64,000 bases of DNA from JAAXGI01 sp965206975 (lineage in GTDB: Bacteria > Gemmatimonadota > Gemmatimonadetes > Longimicrobiales > Gaopeijiaceae): assembly GCA_965206975.1 (NCBI GenBank), contig OZ242253.1, positions 1,488,001-1,552,000 of the forward strand, written 5' to 3'. The notes under the pieces were generated by a model. The model ran no database searches, was not told the origin of the DNA, and saw only the letters and a program-made list of their open reading frames with translations. Positions 9,078-18,056 of this stretch are shown one piece after another. Position 1 is the stretch's first letter; each line of letters begins with the position of its first letter. A program made the position numbers and the translations under genes.

Positions 9078-9735
9078 GTGATCCTCCTGCTGATTGAGAG
9101 CAGACCAGCTGGACACCTGTGGGCGAATTCTCCTTGGGTTGCCGGAATGAGGGACATTTCGATGTGTCTCGCAAGGCGTTCGGCTACGCGACTTCCTTCG
9201 CGCCAACAAGCGTCTTCCCTTACGTGACCCCACACGAAAACGACTAAGCCCTGCGGTGGTGGGTGGAGGTGTGATCGCTTGGGTGAGTCCAGCGGCTGGT
9301 TCTCGTCTCGGCCTCTTCGCGATACGGAAGATCTCGGTCGTAGCTGTCAACATCACGGCTGAACGCCACCCGCCCAGGTTTGCCCTCTGAACAGGTTGGA
9401 CGGCCGGAGACGCGATTCTCGGCACTTCGTGGGCGCCACACCGTTCTAGTCGATCCTCGTCAATGAACATCATGCGCAGACCCTCCAGTCTGGCGCGGCA
9501 CGCGTGATAGACTGAGGGCTGCCTGCATCTCGACCGACCGCAACGAACGTTTTCCCCACCTTCGAACGGCTCTCCCCGACCCGCTCGACGCCCCGCTGGC
9601 GGAGCGGCCGGACAGGCCGCTGTTCTACTTCAATTCCAATAGATCCACTAAGAACGTCGGTTAAATCCTACGGATTGACGTAGTTGCGCAAGTGCCTTCA
9701 CCGTCCCTCGCATGGAGACGCTGAAGGGGCTTTTC
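9078..9735. other. Intergenic stretch between defence island and conjugation locus
   Basis: No convincing gene is seen. A perfect 7-bp stem (AGCGGCC/GGCCGCT, 5-base loop) lies at 9603-9621 without a T-run. A TTGACG hexamer lies at about 9676, upstream of the HTH-AlpA gene, and could be part of its promoter. The GC-rich short reading frames here have no recognisable motifs. Confidence 0.4.
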
Positions 9736-10206
9736 ATGGCGCGAGTGGACGGGTTCCTCGAGCGCACGGGAGTGGCGCCGGCGACGCTTGGCCGCCAGGC
9801 GGTGGGCGATCCGAACCTGGTGCGCGAGCTACGTCATGGCCGCTCCCCGACGCTGGCGACGGTCGACGTTTGCGTGGCGTTCATGGATGCCTTCGAAGAG
9901 ACCTCGATCGGGGACCGCGATTCCTCCCGGGCCGGCCGGCTCCGGGATTCCACCTCAAGAGAACGGAGGGACAGAGCGATGACGAGAAACATGGTGCAGG
10001 AAGTGGAGGTGCCCACGCGCATCGTGCGGCTCCCGGAGGTGATGGCCCGCACGGGGCTGTCGCGGAGCACGATTTACGTGCGGGTGGGCAAGGGGAGCTT
10101 CCCGAAGTCCGTCCAATTGGGCGCACGTGCCGTCGGCTGGATCGAGGAGGAGGTGGACGAGTGGATCCGCCAGCAGATCGCGGCGAGCCGCGGCGAGGCC
10201 GAGTGA
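9736..10206 (+). CDS. HTH regulator fused in frame to an AlpA-family regulator
   Basis: The first part reads LERTGVAPATLGRQAVGDPN followed by LVRELRHGRSPTLATV, the compact HTH of small phage/ICE repressors. The second part begins at an ATG at 9979, preceded by GGAGGGACAG. It reads RIVRLPEVMARTGLSRSTIY, then GARAVGW, the MerR-like AlpA excision/activator fold (about 75 residues). There is no stop between them, so this can be one 156-residue protein, two proteins, or both. The related locus at 32799-33288 has the two halves in different frames, each with its own start. I infer that the internal start at 9979 is used. As first gene before virB2, 33 bases away, it probably controls the transfer operon or element excision. 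Confidence 0.78.
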   Translation: MARVDGFLERTGVAPATLGRQAVGDPNLVRELRHGRSPTLATVDVCVAFMDAFEETSIGDRDSSRAGRLRDSTSRERRDRAMTRNMVQEVEVPTRIVRLPEVMARTGLSRSTIYVRVGKGSFPKSVQLGARAVGWIEEEVDEWIRQQIAASRGEAE

Positions 10207-10238
10207 CCGGTGCACTCTACGGAGACAGGGAGAAGACG

Positions 10239-10526
10239 ATGCAACCTTTCTTGAGGACAGTACGAGCGGCGGCCTGGGCCACGCTGTGGTCGCTGTCCCC
10301 CGGGCTGCTCTGGGCGCAGGGGACGAGCCCGTGGGTGGAGGCGGTTAACGAGCTGCAGGCGCAGTTCACGGGTCCGATTGCTAGGGGGCTGTCGCTGATC
10401 GCGATCGTGGTGGGCGGGCTGATGTTCGCGTTCGGCGAGGGCGGGAGCAAGCGGACACTGGCCGGGATCATCTTCGGTCTGGGGATGGCGATGGGCGCGG
10501 CGAACTTCCTGGCCTGGCTCTTCTGA
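10239..10526 (+). CDS. virB2: VirB2/TrbC-type pilin
   Basis: 95 residues. The N-terminus is a long signal peptide ending around LLWAQ, followed by two hydrophobic segments: GLSLIAIVVGGLMFAFG and IIFGLGMAMGAANFLAWL. A short loop GEGGSKR separates them. This is the size and topology of VirB2/TrbC prepilins, which are processed and polymerise into the conjugative pilus. It lies second in the transfer operon, after the AlpA regulator. Its stop overlaps the next start (TGATG). Confidence 0.85.
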   Translation: MQPFLRTVRAAAWATLWSLSPGLLWAQGTSPWVEAVNELQAQFTGPIARGLSLIAIVVGGLMFAFGEGGSKRTLAGIIFGLGMAMGAANFLAWLF

Positions 10527-10828
10527 TGAGGGGTCTCAGGCGCTGGGCCGGCTATCCGGCGTTGAACCGTCCGCTGACGATCATGGGTGTGGAGCGGAGG
10601 GGTTTTCTGCTGAGCGCGACGCTCGCGCTCGCGATGTGGAACGCGATGAACTCGCTTGTGACGGGTGGCGTCGTGTTCGCAGTGGGCTACGGGGCCGGGT
10701 GGTTCGCCGGCCGCAAGGACCCCGACATGCTTGGTGTGCTCCGCGCCGGGACGCGCTACCCGGCCCGCTTCGACCCGGGCAAGTGGGCCGATGAGCCCTG
10801 GCATCTCCTGATCCGGCGCGGGCGGTGA
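10526..10828 (+). CDS. virB3: VirB3/TrbD-type inner-membrane protein
   Basis: 100 residues. It opens with the family signature YPALNRPLTIMGVERR and continues with a hydrophobic hairpin (FLLSATLALAMWNA, then VTGGVVFAVGYGAGWF). It ends in a polar tail with DPDMLGVLR. VirB3 is a small membrane partner of the VirB4 ATPase, and the next gene is VirB4, overlapping by four bases (GTGA). Family, size and position agree. Confidence 0.87.
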   Translation: MRGLRRWAGYPALNRPLTIMGVERRGFLLSATLALAMWNAMNSLVTGGVVFAVGYGAGWFAGRKDPDMLGVLRAGTRYPARFDPGKWADEPWHLLIRRGR

Positions 10829-13263
10829 GGATCTCCGCGGAGCTCCGGGACCACGACGCGGCCGGCTCGCTGGCCGAAGAGCTCCCCTACTGGGGCTGGC
10901 TCGAGGACGGCCGCACATGCTTGACCCGCTCGGGCGAGCTGATCACGGCCGGAAGGCTTGAGCCAGCGGTGGTCGACGGGCGTTCGCCGGAACAGATCGA
11001 CCGGGTTCTCGGCCGCTGGCAGCGGCTCCTCTCGGGCCTCGATGCCCACACGCGCCTCTACTTCTATCTGCTGCGCCGGTCGAGTGCGCGTGAGGGCGAG
11101 GACGCCGACGGCTCCGGCATCGTAGCGGTCTCCCGGCGCAAGCGCCGTGCGTTTCTCTCGGGCCGCGTGCAGCAGCTCGAGGCCTACCTCGTCTGGTCGT
11201 TCGATCCCCGCCTGAAGACGGTGGCCGACGGGCCCGCGTCGGGAAGAACGTCTCGTCTCACGCAGTGGTGGAAGCGACGGAGGGCGAGCGCGCCGACCTA
11301 CCTCGGCACCGAGATCGAGGCTGCTGCTGCCCGCTTCCGGGCTCTGGTCGACGCGGGGCGGGCGCTCGTATCGGAGCACACGCCGATCGACATCCTCCCG
11401 GCCACCGAGGCTTCCCGGCTCCTCTCCGAGCTGATCAACCGTCCGGGCACGGTGTGGGACGGGGCGACGGGAAGCGGCATGAACTGGCGGCTCGCCCTCT
11501 CGGAGCTCGAGGCTGAACGCTCTCACCTGAGGCTCGACGGGGAGCCGGTGATCCTCTACTCGCTCCTGTCCCCGCCCGGCCAGGCCTACGCGAACCTGCT
11601 CCGGGAGCTCTACTGCCTGGATGCGGCGATGACCGTGTCGCTTGAGTGGCGGCCCTGGGCGATGGACACGGCTCGGCGCCGGATCCGGGGCGCGCAACGG
11701 CACTACTTCGCCAGGCGCTACTCGATGATGGCGCACGTGCAGGAGACGGAGGGCACGGCCGCCGCGATGGTGGACTCGGCCGCGGCGACGGAGTCGGACC
11801 GGCTGGGCGAGGCGCTCGTCGAGCTCGAGGCCGACGGCGTGAGCTACGGGGAGGCGTCGCTCACCGTGGCGCTCCACGGGGAGCTCGGGCGGATCGAGCG
11901 GCTGGACGGCGACCTCAGGCGCCTCTTCGCCGCGCACGACGCGAAGGTGATCCGGGAGGGCTACGGCCAACTCCCGGCCTGGTTCTCACGGCTCCCGGCC
12001 CAGCCGCGCAGCCGGCAGGTGCGGAAGGTCTTCGTCTCGGCGGGAGTGGCCGCATGCCTCGCGCCGCTGTTCGGGCCGCCCTGGGGGACGGCGAAGAGCA
12101 AGCACCTGGGCCGTGAGGCGCTCGCGGTGCTCGAGACGCCGTGGCGGACGGCCTACCACTACGATCTGTTCGCGGGCGACGTGGGTCACACGCTGATGCT
12201 GGGCGCGACCGGCTCGGGGAAGAGCTTCACGCTGAACTTCCTTCTGGTCGAGGCGCTCAAGTACGACCCCCGGGTCCTGATCCTGGATCTGGGCGGCTCC
12301 TACCGCTGGCTGACCCGTTTCGTCGGAGGCCGCTATCTGGAGCTCTCGCCCGGCGAGGCGGAGCGCCCACTCCGGCTGCAGCCGTTCGCACTCCCGGCGA
12401 CGACGCGGAGCTTCCAATTCCTGACGGGGTGGGTTCTCCGTCTCCTGAAGCTCGGCGGTTGGGAGGCGACCGGAGCGGACACGAGTGAGATACGGGCCCG
12501 AATCGAGGACCTCTACGCGTTCGAGCCGGAACGGCGGACACTCGGGGTGCTCGCCGCCTCGCTTCCTTCCGAGATGTGGCCGGCCTGGAGCCGCTGGATC
12601 GGGACCGGCGCGTGGGGCTCCTTCTTCGACAACCCGGTCGGCGGCGCGCCGGACCTCGACTTCGCCGACTGGCAGGTGATCGACCTGGCCGGGGCGGTGG
12701 AGCATCCGGACCTCTGCGATGCGGCGCTCTCCTACCTGCTCGAGCGGATGCGACTGGAGGTGGAGGACCCGGCCGAGACGGCGCGGCTCAAGCTGATGGT
12801 CGTGGACGAGGCCTGGCGTTACCTGCAGGACCCCGCAGTGCTGAACTACCTGGCCGAGGCGGCGAAGACGTGGCGGAAGAAGAACGCCGCGCTGATCCTC
12901 GCGACCCAGTCCGCCGTAGACGTCACGGCCACGCCGGGTGCCGCAGCGCTCCTCGAGTCGATCCCCACGAAGCTGTTCCTCGCGAACCCCGAGCTCCCAG
13001 ACGCGGTCGGAGCATTGTTTCGGCTGAACAGCTCGGAGCTGGCCCAGGTCCGGGGCCTGATCCCCAAACGCGAACTTTACCTCCGCCGCCCGGACGGAGC
13101 GGCGGTACTCCGGCTCGAGGTCGATCCGGAGAGCTACTGGCTCTACACCTCGTCCGCGCTCGACGCCGAAGAGAGGGCCCGCGCCGTCGAACGCCACGGA
13201 CTCAATCGGGCCCTCGAGGTTCTCGCTAGCCGAGACCATCCCACCCCCAACACGAGGACATGA
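10825..13263 (+). CDS. virB4: VirB4/TrbE-type conjugation ATPase
   Basis: 812 residues from a GTG overlapping the stop of virB3. Walker A GATGSGKSFTLNF is at about residues 460-472, followed by VLILDLGGSYRWL. Walker B LMVVDEAWRYL is at about 654, with the family motif ILATQSAVDV shortly after. The N-terminal 400 residues match the less conserved VirB4 membrane-associated half. VirB4 energises pilus assembly and substrate transfer at the inner membrane. Full length with no visible defect. The stop overlaps the virB9 start (ATGA). Confidence 0.93.
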   Translation: MRISAELRDHDAAGSLAEELPYWGWLEDGRTCLTRSGELITAGRLEPAVVDGRSPEQIDRVLGRWQRLLSGLDAHTRLYFYLLRRSSAREGEDADGSGIVAVSRRKRRAFLSGRVQQLEAYLVWSFDPRLKTVADGPASGRTSRLTQWWKRRRASAPTYLGTEIEAAAARFRALVDAGRALVSEHTPIDILPATEASRLLSELINRPGTVWDGATGSGMNWRLALSELEAERSHLRLDGEPVILYSLLSPPGQAYANLLRELYCLDAAMTVSLEWRPWAMDTARRRIRGAQRHYFARRYSMMAHVQETEGTAAAMVDSAAATESDRLGEALVELEADGVSYGEASLTVALHGELGRIERLDGDLRRLFAAHDAKVIREGYGQLPAWFSRLPAQPRSRQVRKVFVSAGVAACLAPLFGPPWGTAKSKHLGREALAVLETPWRTAYHYDLFAGDVGHTLMLGATGSGKSFTLNFLLVEALKYDPRVLILDLGGSYRWLTRFVGGRYLELSPGEAERPLRLQPFALPATTRSFQFLTGWVLRLLKLGGWEATGADTSEIRARIEDLYAFEPERRTLGVLAASLPSEMWPAWSRWIGTGAWGSFFDNPVGGAPDLDFADWQVIDLAGAVEHPDLCDAALSYLLERMRLEVEDPAETARLKLMVVDEAWRYLQDPAVLNYLAEAAKTWRKKNAALILATQSAVDVTATPGAAALLESIPTKLFLANPELPDAVGALFRLNSSELAQVRGLIPKRELYLRRPDGAAVLRLEVDPESYWLYTSSALDAEERARAVERHGLNRALEVLASRDHPTPNTRT

Positions 13264-14138
13264 CACACGCCATGCGATCCCCTACGACACCCATCGTTCT
13301 GGCAGCGCTTCTCCTGGCGGCGCTCCCTTTCGCGGCTACCGCCCAACAGGATGACGACCAGGCCTTCCTCCGGGTGACGGTCCCCGAGGAAGGCGAAGAC
13401 CGGATCCACCGGCTGCGGACCCAGGTCCGTCACACGACCGTCATCGTGCTCCCCGCGGGTGAGAACATTCTGGACTTCGTGGTCGGCGACTCGGAGTACT
13501 GGCACCTGACCGGCGCGGCGAACGTCGCGTTCCTTAAGCCTCTCTCCCCGGACGCCGCCACGAACATCGCGCTCGTCTGCGAGTCCGGGCGGATCTACTC
13601 GTTCCTGGTCGCCGAGGCGAGCGACGGCCCACCCCACCTGGTCGTCCGCGTCGAGTCTGGAGCGGAAGGGGCGGCGCTGTCCGGCGGCCGTAGCGGCCGT
13701 CCCGCCTTCGTCGCACGGAGCGAGGTTGCGGCCTACCAGCAGATGGCCGCCGAGGCGGCAGAGGCCGCGCGGAGCGCGCGGGAGGCGGCCGAGACCGGCG
13801 TCCTCGAGGCGCGGTCGGAGGCCGAAGCGAAGATCGAGGCGTTCCGGGCCGGCTATCCGGAACGCCTCGCATTCGAGTACCGCCTGGAGGAGGACGCGGC
13901 GGACCGGCCGTTCCTGGTCGAGGCGATGTGGCACGACGGCGAGTTCACGTATTTCCGTTCCCGCGCCCAGGAGTCGCCCGCGCTCTATGAGCTTCGGGAC
14001 GGCGAGCCGGCTCTCGTGGCCTACGACCTGACGGAGGACGGGCTCTACATCGCCCGCCACGTGCTGGGCGACGGGTGGCTGCAGATTGGTGACGAGCGGG
14101 CCAGCTGGCGGTTCACGCCCGGGGAAGGGCTCCGATGA
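13260..14138 (+). CDS. virB9: VirB9/TrbG-type outer-membrane complex protein
   Basis: 292 residues. A signal peptide (VLAALLLAALPFAATAQ) is followed by a beta-rich N-terminal region with NILDFVVGDSEYWHL. A long Ala/Glu helix lies at about 155-195 and a C-terminal CagX domain has VEAMWHDGEFTYF, then ITRH-like YIARHV. VirB9 lines the periplasmic and outer-membrane channel with VirB7 and VirB10. No VirB7 lipoprotein was found beside it. Overlaps both neighbours by ATGA. Confidence 0.87.
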   Translation: MTHAMRSPTTPIVLAALLLAALPFAATAQQDDDQAFLRVTVPEEGEDRIHRLRTQVRHTTVIVLPAGENILDFVVGDSEYWHLTGAANVAFLKPLSPDAATNIALVCESGRIYSFLVAEASDGPPHLVVRVESGAEGAALSGGRSGRPAFVARSEVAAYQQMAAEAAEAARSAREAAETGVLEARSEAEAKIEAFRAGYPERLAFEYRLEEDAADRPFLVEAMWHDGEFTYFRSRAQESPALYELRDGEPALVAYDLTEDGLYIARHVLGDGWLQIGDERASWRFTPGEGLR

Positions 14139-15433
14139 GCCGCTGGAAGCAGTGGGTCTCGCCGCCCGAGGGTGCGCTGCCGGGCGGGATCGTCACGAAG
14201 GCGGGCGTGGTGTTGATCGCTGTGCTCGTCGGCGGCCTGCTCCTGTCCTGGGCGATGACGGGTCCTGAGGAGACCGACACTTTCGCCGTCCTGCCTGAGG
14301 CCCGGGCCGTCGACGACGGGATGGGCCGGTCGCTCCAGGATCGCATTCGCCAGGAGGCCGAGCGGCAGACGCTGGAGGCCGCCGCTCGGGCCCGTGCCGA
14401 ACTCGAACGCCGGCAAACCACAGCCGCCGAGGAGATGGCCCGGCTCGAGGCCGAGCCGGAAGCGGCGAGTCCCGCAGCCACGTCGGCCGCCGTCGGCGTG
14501 AGCGCGGCCGAGTCGGAACTTCGGGAGGCCCTTCGCCTGGAGGAGCTGGAGCGGAGAACTCGCTCGCTCCGCGCCCTCCCCGTGGCCCAGTCGTACCGGG
14601 GTCCGAACGCGACCGCGGAGTCGTCCGAGGCCGATGACCCGGGCATGGAAGGCACGGTCGACGCGGATGTGGAGTTCCTCGAGAACACAGTCCAGACGGC
14701 GCTCGCCTCCTTCGAGCAGTCGGTTGGGGCGCTGGAGGAGGAACTGGCGGCCGAAGAGCGGCTGCTCGGGACTCTGGGGGCGACTGCACTCGCTACCGCG
14801 CCGGGTAGCGCCGCCCCGGCGCAACCCCGGCGTCCGGCGCTGGGGCCGATACAGCCCGGCCGGAGCGTCCACCCGGTTGACCCTCCCGGCTGGGAACGGA
14901 TCCATGAGGGATCGTTCCTCGAGGGGGTGCTCCTCACGCAGCTCTCGGGTGATTTCCCAGGACCCGTGCTCGCGATGGTCTCGATGCCGTTCTATTCGGC
15001 CGATCGCCAGCGGGTCCTGATCCCGCGCGGCGCGCGCGTCGTCGGAACGGCGCAGGCCGTTCAGGACCGGGACCAGAGCCGGCTCGCCGTCGCCTTCCAC
15101 CGGCTCCTCCTCCCCGACGGGAGCTGGATCGACCTCGAGTTCACGGGCCTGAACCAGGTGGGCGAGGGCGCCCTGAGGGACCAGGTCGACCGCCACTATT
15201 TCAGCACGTTCACAGCCGCCGGAGCTGTCGGTGTCGTAAGCGGACTCGCCCTGGCCGGAGGCTCGCCCTTCGGACTCAGGGCGGGCGTCGGCCAGGGCCT
15301 TGGCCAGAGCGCCAACTCGATCCTCGACCGGTTCCTGAACCGGCTGCCCACTCTCACGATCCGCGCCGGCCATCGCCTGCGCATCTGGTTCACCTCCGAC
15401 GTCCTGGTCCCGAGGGCCGGGACCCGGCAATGA
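14135..15433 (+). CDS. virB10: VirB10/TrbI-type channel protein
   Basis: 432 residues. A cytoplasmic lead of about 20 residues is followed by one membrane helix (AGVVLIAVLVGGLLLSWAM). A coiled, Ala/Glu-rich periplasmic linker follows to about residue 230. The TrbI domain then reads FLEGVLLTQLSGDFPGPV, IPRGARVVGTAQAV, and ends IRAGHRLRIWFTSDVLV. This bridges the inner and outer membranes and transmits ATP-driven gating. Complete. Its start and stop overlap virB9 and the TrbJ gene. Confidence 0.92.
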   Translation: MSRWKQWVSPPEGALPGGIVTKAGVVLIAVLVGGLLLSWAMTGPEETDTFAVLPEARAVDDGMGRSLQDRIRQEAERQTLEAAARARAELERRQTTAAEEMARLEAEPEAASPAATSAAVGVSAAESELREALRLEELERRTRSLRALPVAQSYRGPNATAESSEADDPGMEGTVDADVEFLENTVQTALASFEQSVGALEEELAAEERLLGTLGATALATAPGSAAPAQPRRPALGPIQPGRSVHPVDPPGWERIHEGSFLEGVLLTQLSGDFPGPVLAMVSMPFYSADRQRVLIPRGARVVGTAQAVQDRDQSRLAVAFHRLLLPDGSWIDLEFTGLNQVGEGALRDQVDRHYFSTFTAAGAVGVVSGLALAGGSPFGLRAGVGQGLGQSANSILDRFLNRLPTLTIRAGHRLRIWFTSDVLVPRAGTRQ

Positions 15434-16359
15434 CGAACAAGGAGCTCATCATGCGTCACCGAACCGTTACCACTGCCCTGTTGGTCTCCATCCTGATCCT
15501 GACGAACGCGGCGCCGGCCAACGCCCTCTTCGACATCAGCGGCGCGATTCAGCGGGCCCAGATGATCGTCAACCAGATCACGCAGATCTCGAACCAGGTC
15601 CGCCAGATGCGGACGATGACCCGCCAGCTCACCGAGCTCGAGGAGCAGCTCGACTACATGAAGGAGGTCGCGCGCGGCGAGGTGGACGCGCTCATCGAGC
15701 CATTTGCCGAGCTGGTGGCCGGATCCGTCGGCCTCGTCGGCGACGACCTCGACTGGGGCTCCGAGTTCACCGGCGCGGCCGGCGAACTCGTCGACGCGGT
15801 CCGTGGCATGGGTAGCGGCGACTCGTTTACCGACGTCTGGCGGAGCGCGCAGGGCGTGGCCGACCAGGTGAGCGAAGCGGACATCCTCGAGCTCTACCGC
15901 AACCGCCCGGCCGAGGTGTCGTCGCGCGCGGCGGAGGACTACCGCCAGGCCCGAGAGGCCGCCGACCGGCAGAGGGTGCTCGACTACGCAATGATGGACG
16001 CCGCGGCCTCGCTCGCCTCGACCATCGAGAGTGCGCAGGGCTCGTTCGACGATCTCACCGCGAACGGCAACCTGTCCAGCACAGCGCTCCAGCAGGCTCA
16101 AGTGGCCGCGGCGCTCACCCAGGGCCGGATCAACGCCGCCGTGGCGCAGGTGCTCGCCTATCAGGCCGTCGAGCAGGCGAACCAGATGCAGCAGGCCGAG
16201 ATCGACCGGCTCGAGCGGCTCGCCGAGTGGAGGGACGCGCGCCTCCGGACGAACGCGATGGCCGATGCGATGCGGGCGGCCGCGATCCAGAACCGGGACC
16301 GGCTCCGGGAAGGGCTCCTCTTCAAGGTCCCGTCGTTCTACATGGGTGGCCAGGCGTAG
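15430..16359 (+). CDS. TrbJ/VirB5-type conjugal transfer protein
   Basis: 309 residues from the overlapping ATG at 15430. A second ATG at 15451 gives a neater signal peptide (TALLVSILILTNAAPANA). The mature part starts LFDISGAIQRAQ and consists of long Gln-rich amphipathic helices (QITQISNQVRQM, LTELEEQLDYM), typical of TrbJ, the P-type counterpart of VirB5. The family sits in the periplasm and helps pilus-tip or channel assembly. The position between VirB10 and VirB6 fits. Confidence 0.83.
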   Translation: MTNKELIMRHRTVTTALLVSILILTNAAPANALFDISGAIQRAQMIVNQITQISNQVRQMRTMTRQLTELEEQLDYMKEVARGEVDALIEPFAELVAGSVGLVGDDLDWGSEFTGAAGELVDAVRGMGSGDSFTDVWRSAQGVADQVSEADILELYRNRPAEVSSRAAEDYRQAREAADRQRVLDYAMMDAAASLASTIESAQGSFDDLTANGNLSSTALQQAQVAAALTQGRINAAVAQVLAYQAVEQANQMQQAEIDRLERLAEWRDARLRTNAMADAMRAAAIQNRDRLREGLLFKVPSFYMGGQA

Positions 16360-16377
16360 GCCCGGGGAGCGACCGCA

Positions 16378-17376
16378 ATGCAGCTTCCTCCCCCCCAGTC
16401 GATCGATCCGAACGTCCCGGCGCTGATTCCAGCGGATCAGCTGCAGGACTTCAAGGGGTTCCTGGACGTCGTGCTCGACACCGTGGTCGGTGGCGCCGCC
16501 CCCGACGTGCTGACGCTCGGCCACCAGCTCTGGGGCGGCCTCGCGGCCGTGGTCGTCTCGTGGACTGGCCTCCGGATCGCGTACAGCGGCACGCTCCAGC
16601 CGTGGGAGCTCGTGCGGGTCGTGCTCGGGATCGCGATCCCGAGGACGCTGCTTCATTACTACAGCGTCACGATCCCCGGTGTCGGGCTCACCTTCCCGGC
16701 CACGGTGGCGGCCGGGGGCACCTGGCTCCAGAACCTCTTCATTTCCGACGTCGTGTCCGTCGGCTACACGGAGATGACGGCACTCGTCCAGGCGTTTGCC
16801 GCACAGCTCGGCGCGGCGTGGTCGAGCGGCAGCCTCGTGACCATCGTGACCGAGGGAGTGAGCGTCTTCTTCTCGTCCATCGTTTCGCTGATGATGGGCG
16901 TGCCGCTGGTACTCGGGTTGGTCGCGCTCTTCTGCCTGACCTACGCGCAGGTGATCTGGGCGCAGGTGGCCATCGCGATCGTGATCCTGCTCGGCCCGGT
17001 GTTCATCCCCTGGCTCCTGTTCGAGCCGCTCTCGTTCCTGTTCTGGGGATGGTTCCGGACCCTCATGGTCTACACGCTCTACGGCGTCGTCGCCGGTGCG
17101 GTGCTCCGCGTGTTCATGGGCGTCGGGATGGGCTACGTCACCACCTACACCGGCGCCCTGATGGGCACCGGCTCCTCCGACCCGGCCGAGCTCGGGCTCT
17201 GGGTCGTCGTCCTCCTTCCGCTCGTCGTCTCCGGCCTGATGGCCGGCCTCAAGGTGGGCGAGCTCGCCGCGATGCTCGTCTCCGGATCCGGGTCCGTCGG
17301 GTCGGGCATGATGGCGCTCGTGATCCGTGGCGGGGGGCGCCTCACTGCCCCCCGCCCCCCACTCCCCGGAGGCTGA
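16378..17376 (+). CDS. virB6: VirB6/TrbL-type polytopic membrane protein
   Basis: 332 residues with an N-terminal soluble segment and at least five hydrophobic segments. These include LWGGLAAVVVSWTGLRIAY, VPLVLGLVALFCLTYAQV, VAIAIVILLGPVFIPWLLF and LWVVVLLPLVVSGLMAGL. The GPVFIPWLLFEP motif is typical of TrbL/VirB6. It builds the inner-membrane pore of the transfer channel. Eighteen bases separate it from the TrbJ gene, and virB8 starts 11 bases after its stop. Confidence 0.87.
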   Translation: MQLPPPQSIDPNVPALIPADQLQDFKGFLDVVLDTVVGGAAPDVLTLGHQLWGGLAAVVVSWTGLRIAYSGTLQPWELVRVVLGIAIPRTLLHYYSVTIPGVGLTFPATVAAGGTWLQNLFISDVVSVGYTEMTALVQAFAAQLGAAWSSGSLVTIVTEGVSVFFSSIVSLMMGVPLVLGLVALFCLTYAQVIWAQVAIAIVILLGPVFIPWLLFEPLSFLFWGWFRTLMVYTLYGVVAGAVLRVFMGVGMGYVTTYTGALMGTGSSDPAELGLWVVVLLPLVVSGLMAGLKVGELAAMLVSGSGSVGSGMMALVIRGGGRLTAPRPPLPGG

Positions 17377-17387
17377 AGAAGACGTCC

Positions 17388-18056
17388 ATGAAACGAGAAC
17401 ACGACGCTGGCCGCGAGTACGCGGAGATCTGGGGCGAGACCGTCGAGGCGAACCGGAAGCTCCGGACGATTGCAGTGATCCTCGGAGGAGTGTGCCTCGC
17501 GCTCAGCGTGCTCCTCCTACGGGTCGCGACCGTCGAGCCGCCTCGTCCGCTCGTCGTCCGGGTGGACGAGGTCGGCCGCGCCGAGGCCGTGGCCTACGAG
17601 GCCGCCACGGCCCAGGCGGATCCGCTCGACCCCACGACCAAGTATTTCCTGAACCGGTTCGTCGCCGACTTCCATTCGCGGCGGCGCGCCACGGTCGAGG
17701 AGCACTGGACGCGGAGCCTCCGGTTCCTCTCGACCGAGCTGGCGAACGCCGCGTTCGCGAGGGACGGCTCCGAGGTCGCCGCCATGGCGGCCGGCACCGC
17801 CGACACCGAGCTCCAGGTCGAGCAGGTCGTGCTCCGCATCCATCCGGCTCCAGAGGCGCCCCACGGCGCGACGGCTGACTTCGACCTGGTGTACCTGCGC
17901 GACGGGCAGGAGACCCTGCGCGAGCGCTGGTCGCTCACGCTCCGGTTCGAGTTCCTCGCCATCATCCCATCCGAGCTCGTCGTCTACAACCCGATGGGCA
18001 TCCTGATCACCTACCTGCAGGCCGACCGTGCCCTGGTCACGGAGGCGCCCAGGTGA
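17388..18056 (+). CDS. virB8: VirB8/TrbF-type assembly protein
   Basis: 222 residues from the ATG at 17388, preceded by GGAGG. YAEIWGETVEANRKLR is a TrbF-like lead, followed by a single membrane helix (IAVILGGVCLALSVLLL). A periplasmic NTF2-like domain follows with TKYFLNRFVADFHSRRR and ends in NPMGILITYLQADRAL. VirB8 is an inner-membrane scaffold for channel assembly. Complete. Its stop overlaps the next start (GTGA). Confidence 0.88.
   Translation: MKREHDAGREYAEIWGETVEANRKLRTIAVILGGVCLALSVLLLRVATVEPPRPLVVRVDEVGRAEAVAYEAATAQADPLDPTTKYFLNRFVADFHSRRRATVEEHWTRSLRFLSTELANAAFARDGSEVAAMAAGTADTELQVEQVVLRIHPAPEAPHGATADFDLVYLRDGQETLRERWSLTLRFEFLAIIPSELVVYNPMGILITYLQADRALVTEAPR

Noticed and set aside
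9684..10238. Long forward frame leading into the pilin
   Set aside because: It is out of frame with HTH-AlpA codons and low in sense; the pilin has its own ATG and signal peptide at 10239.
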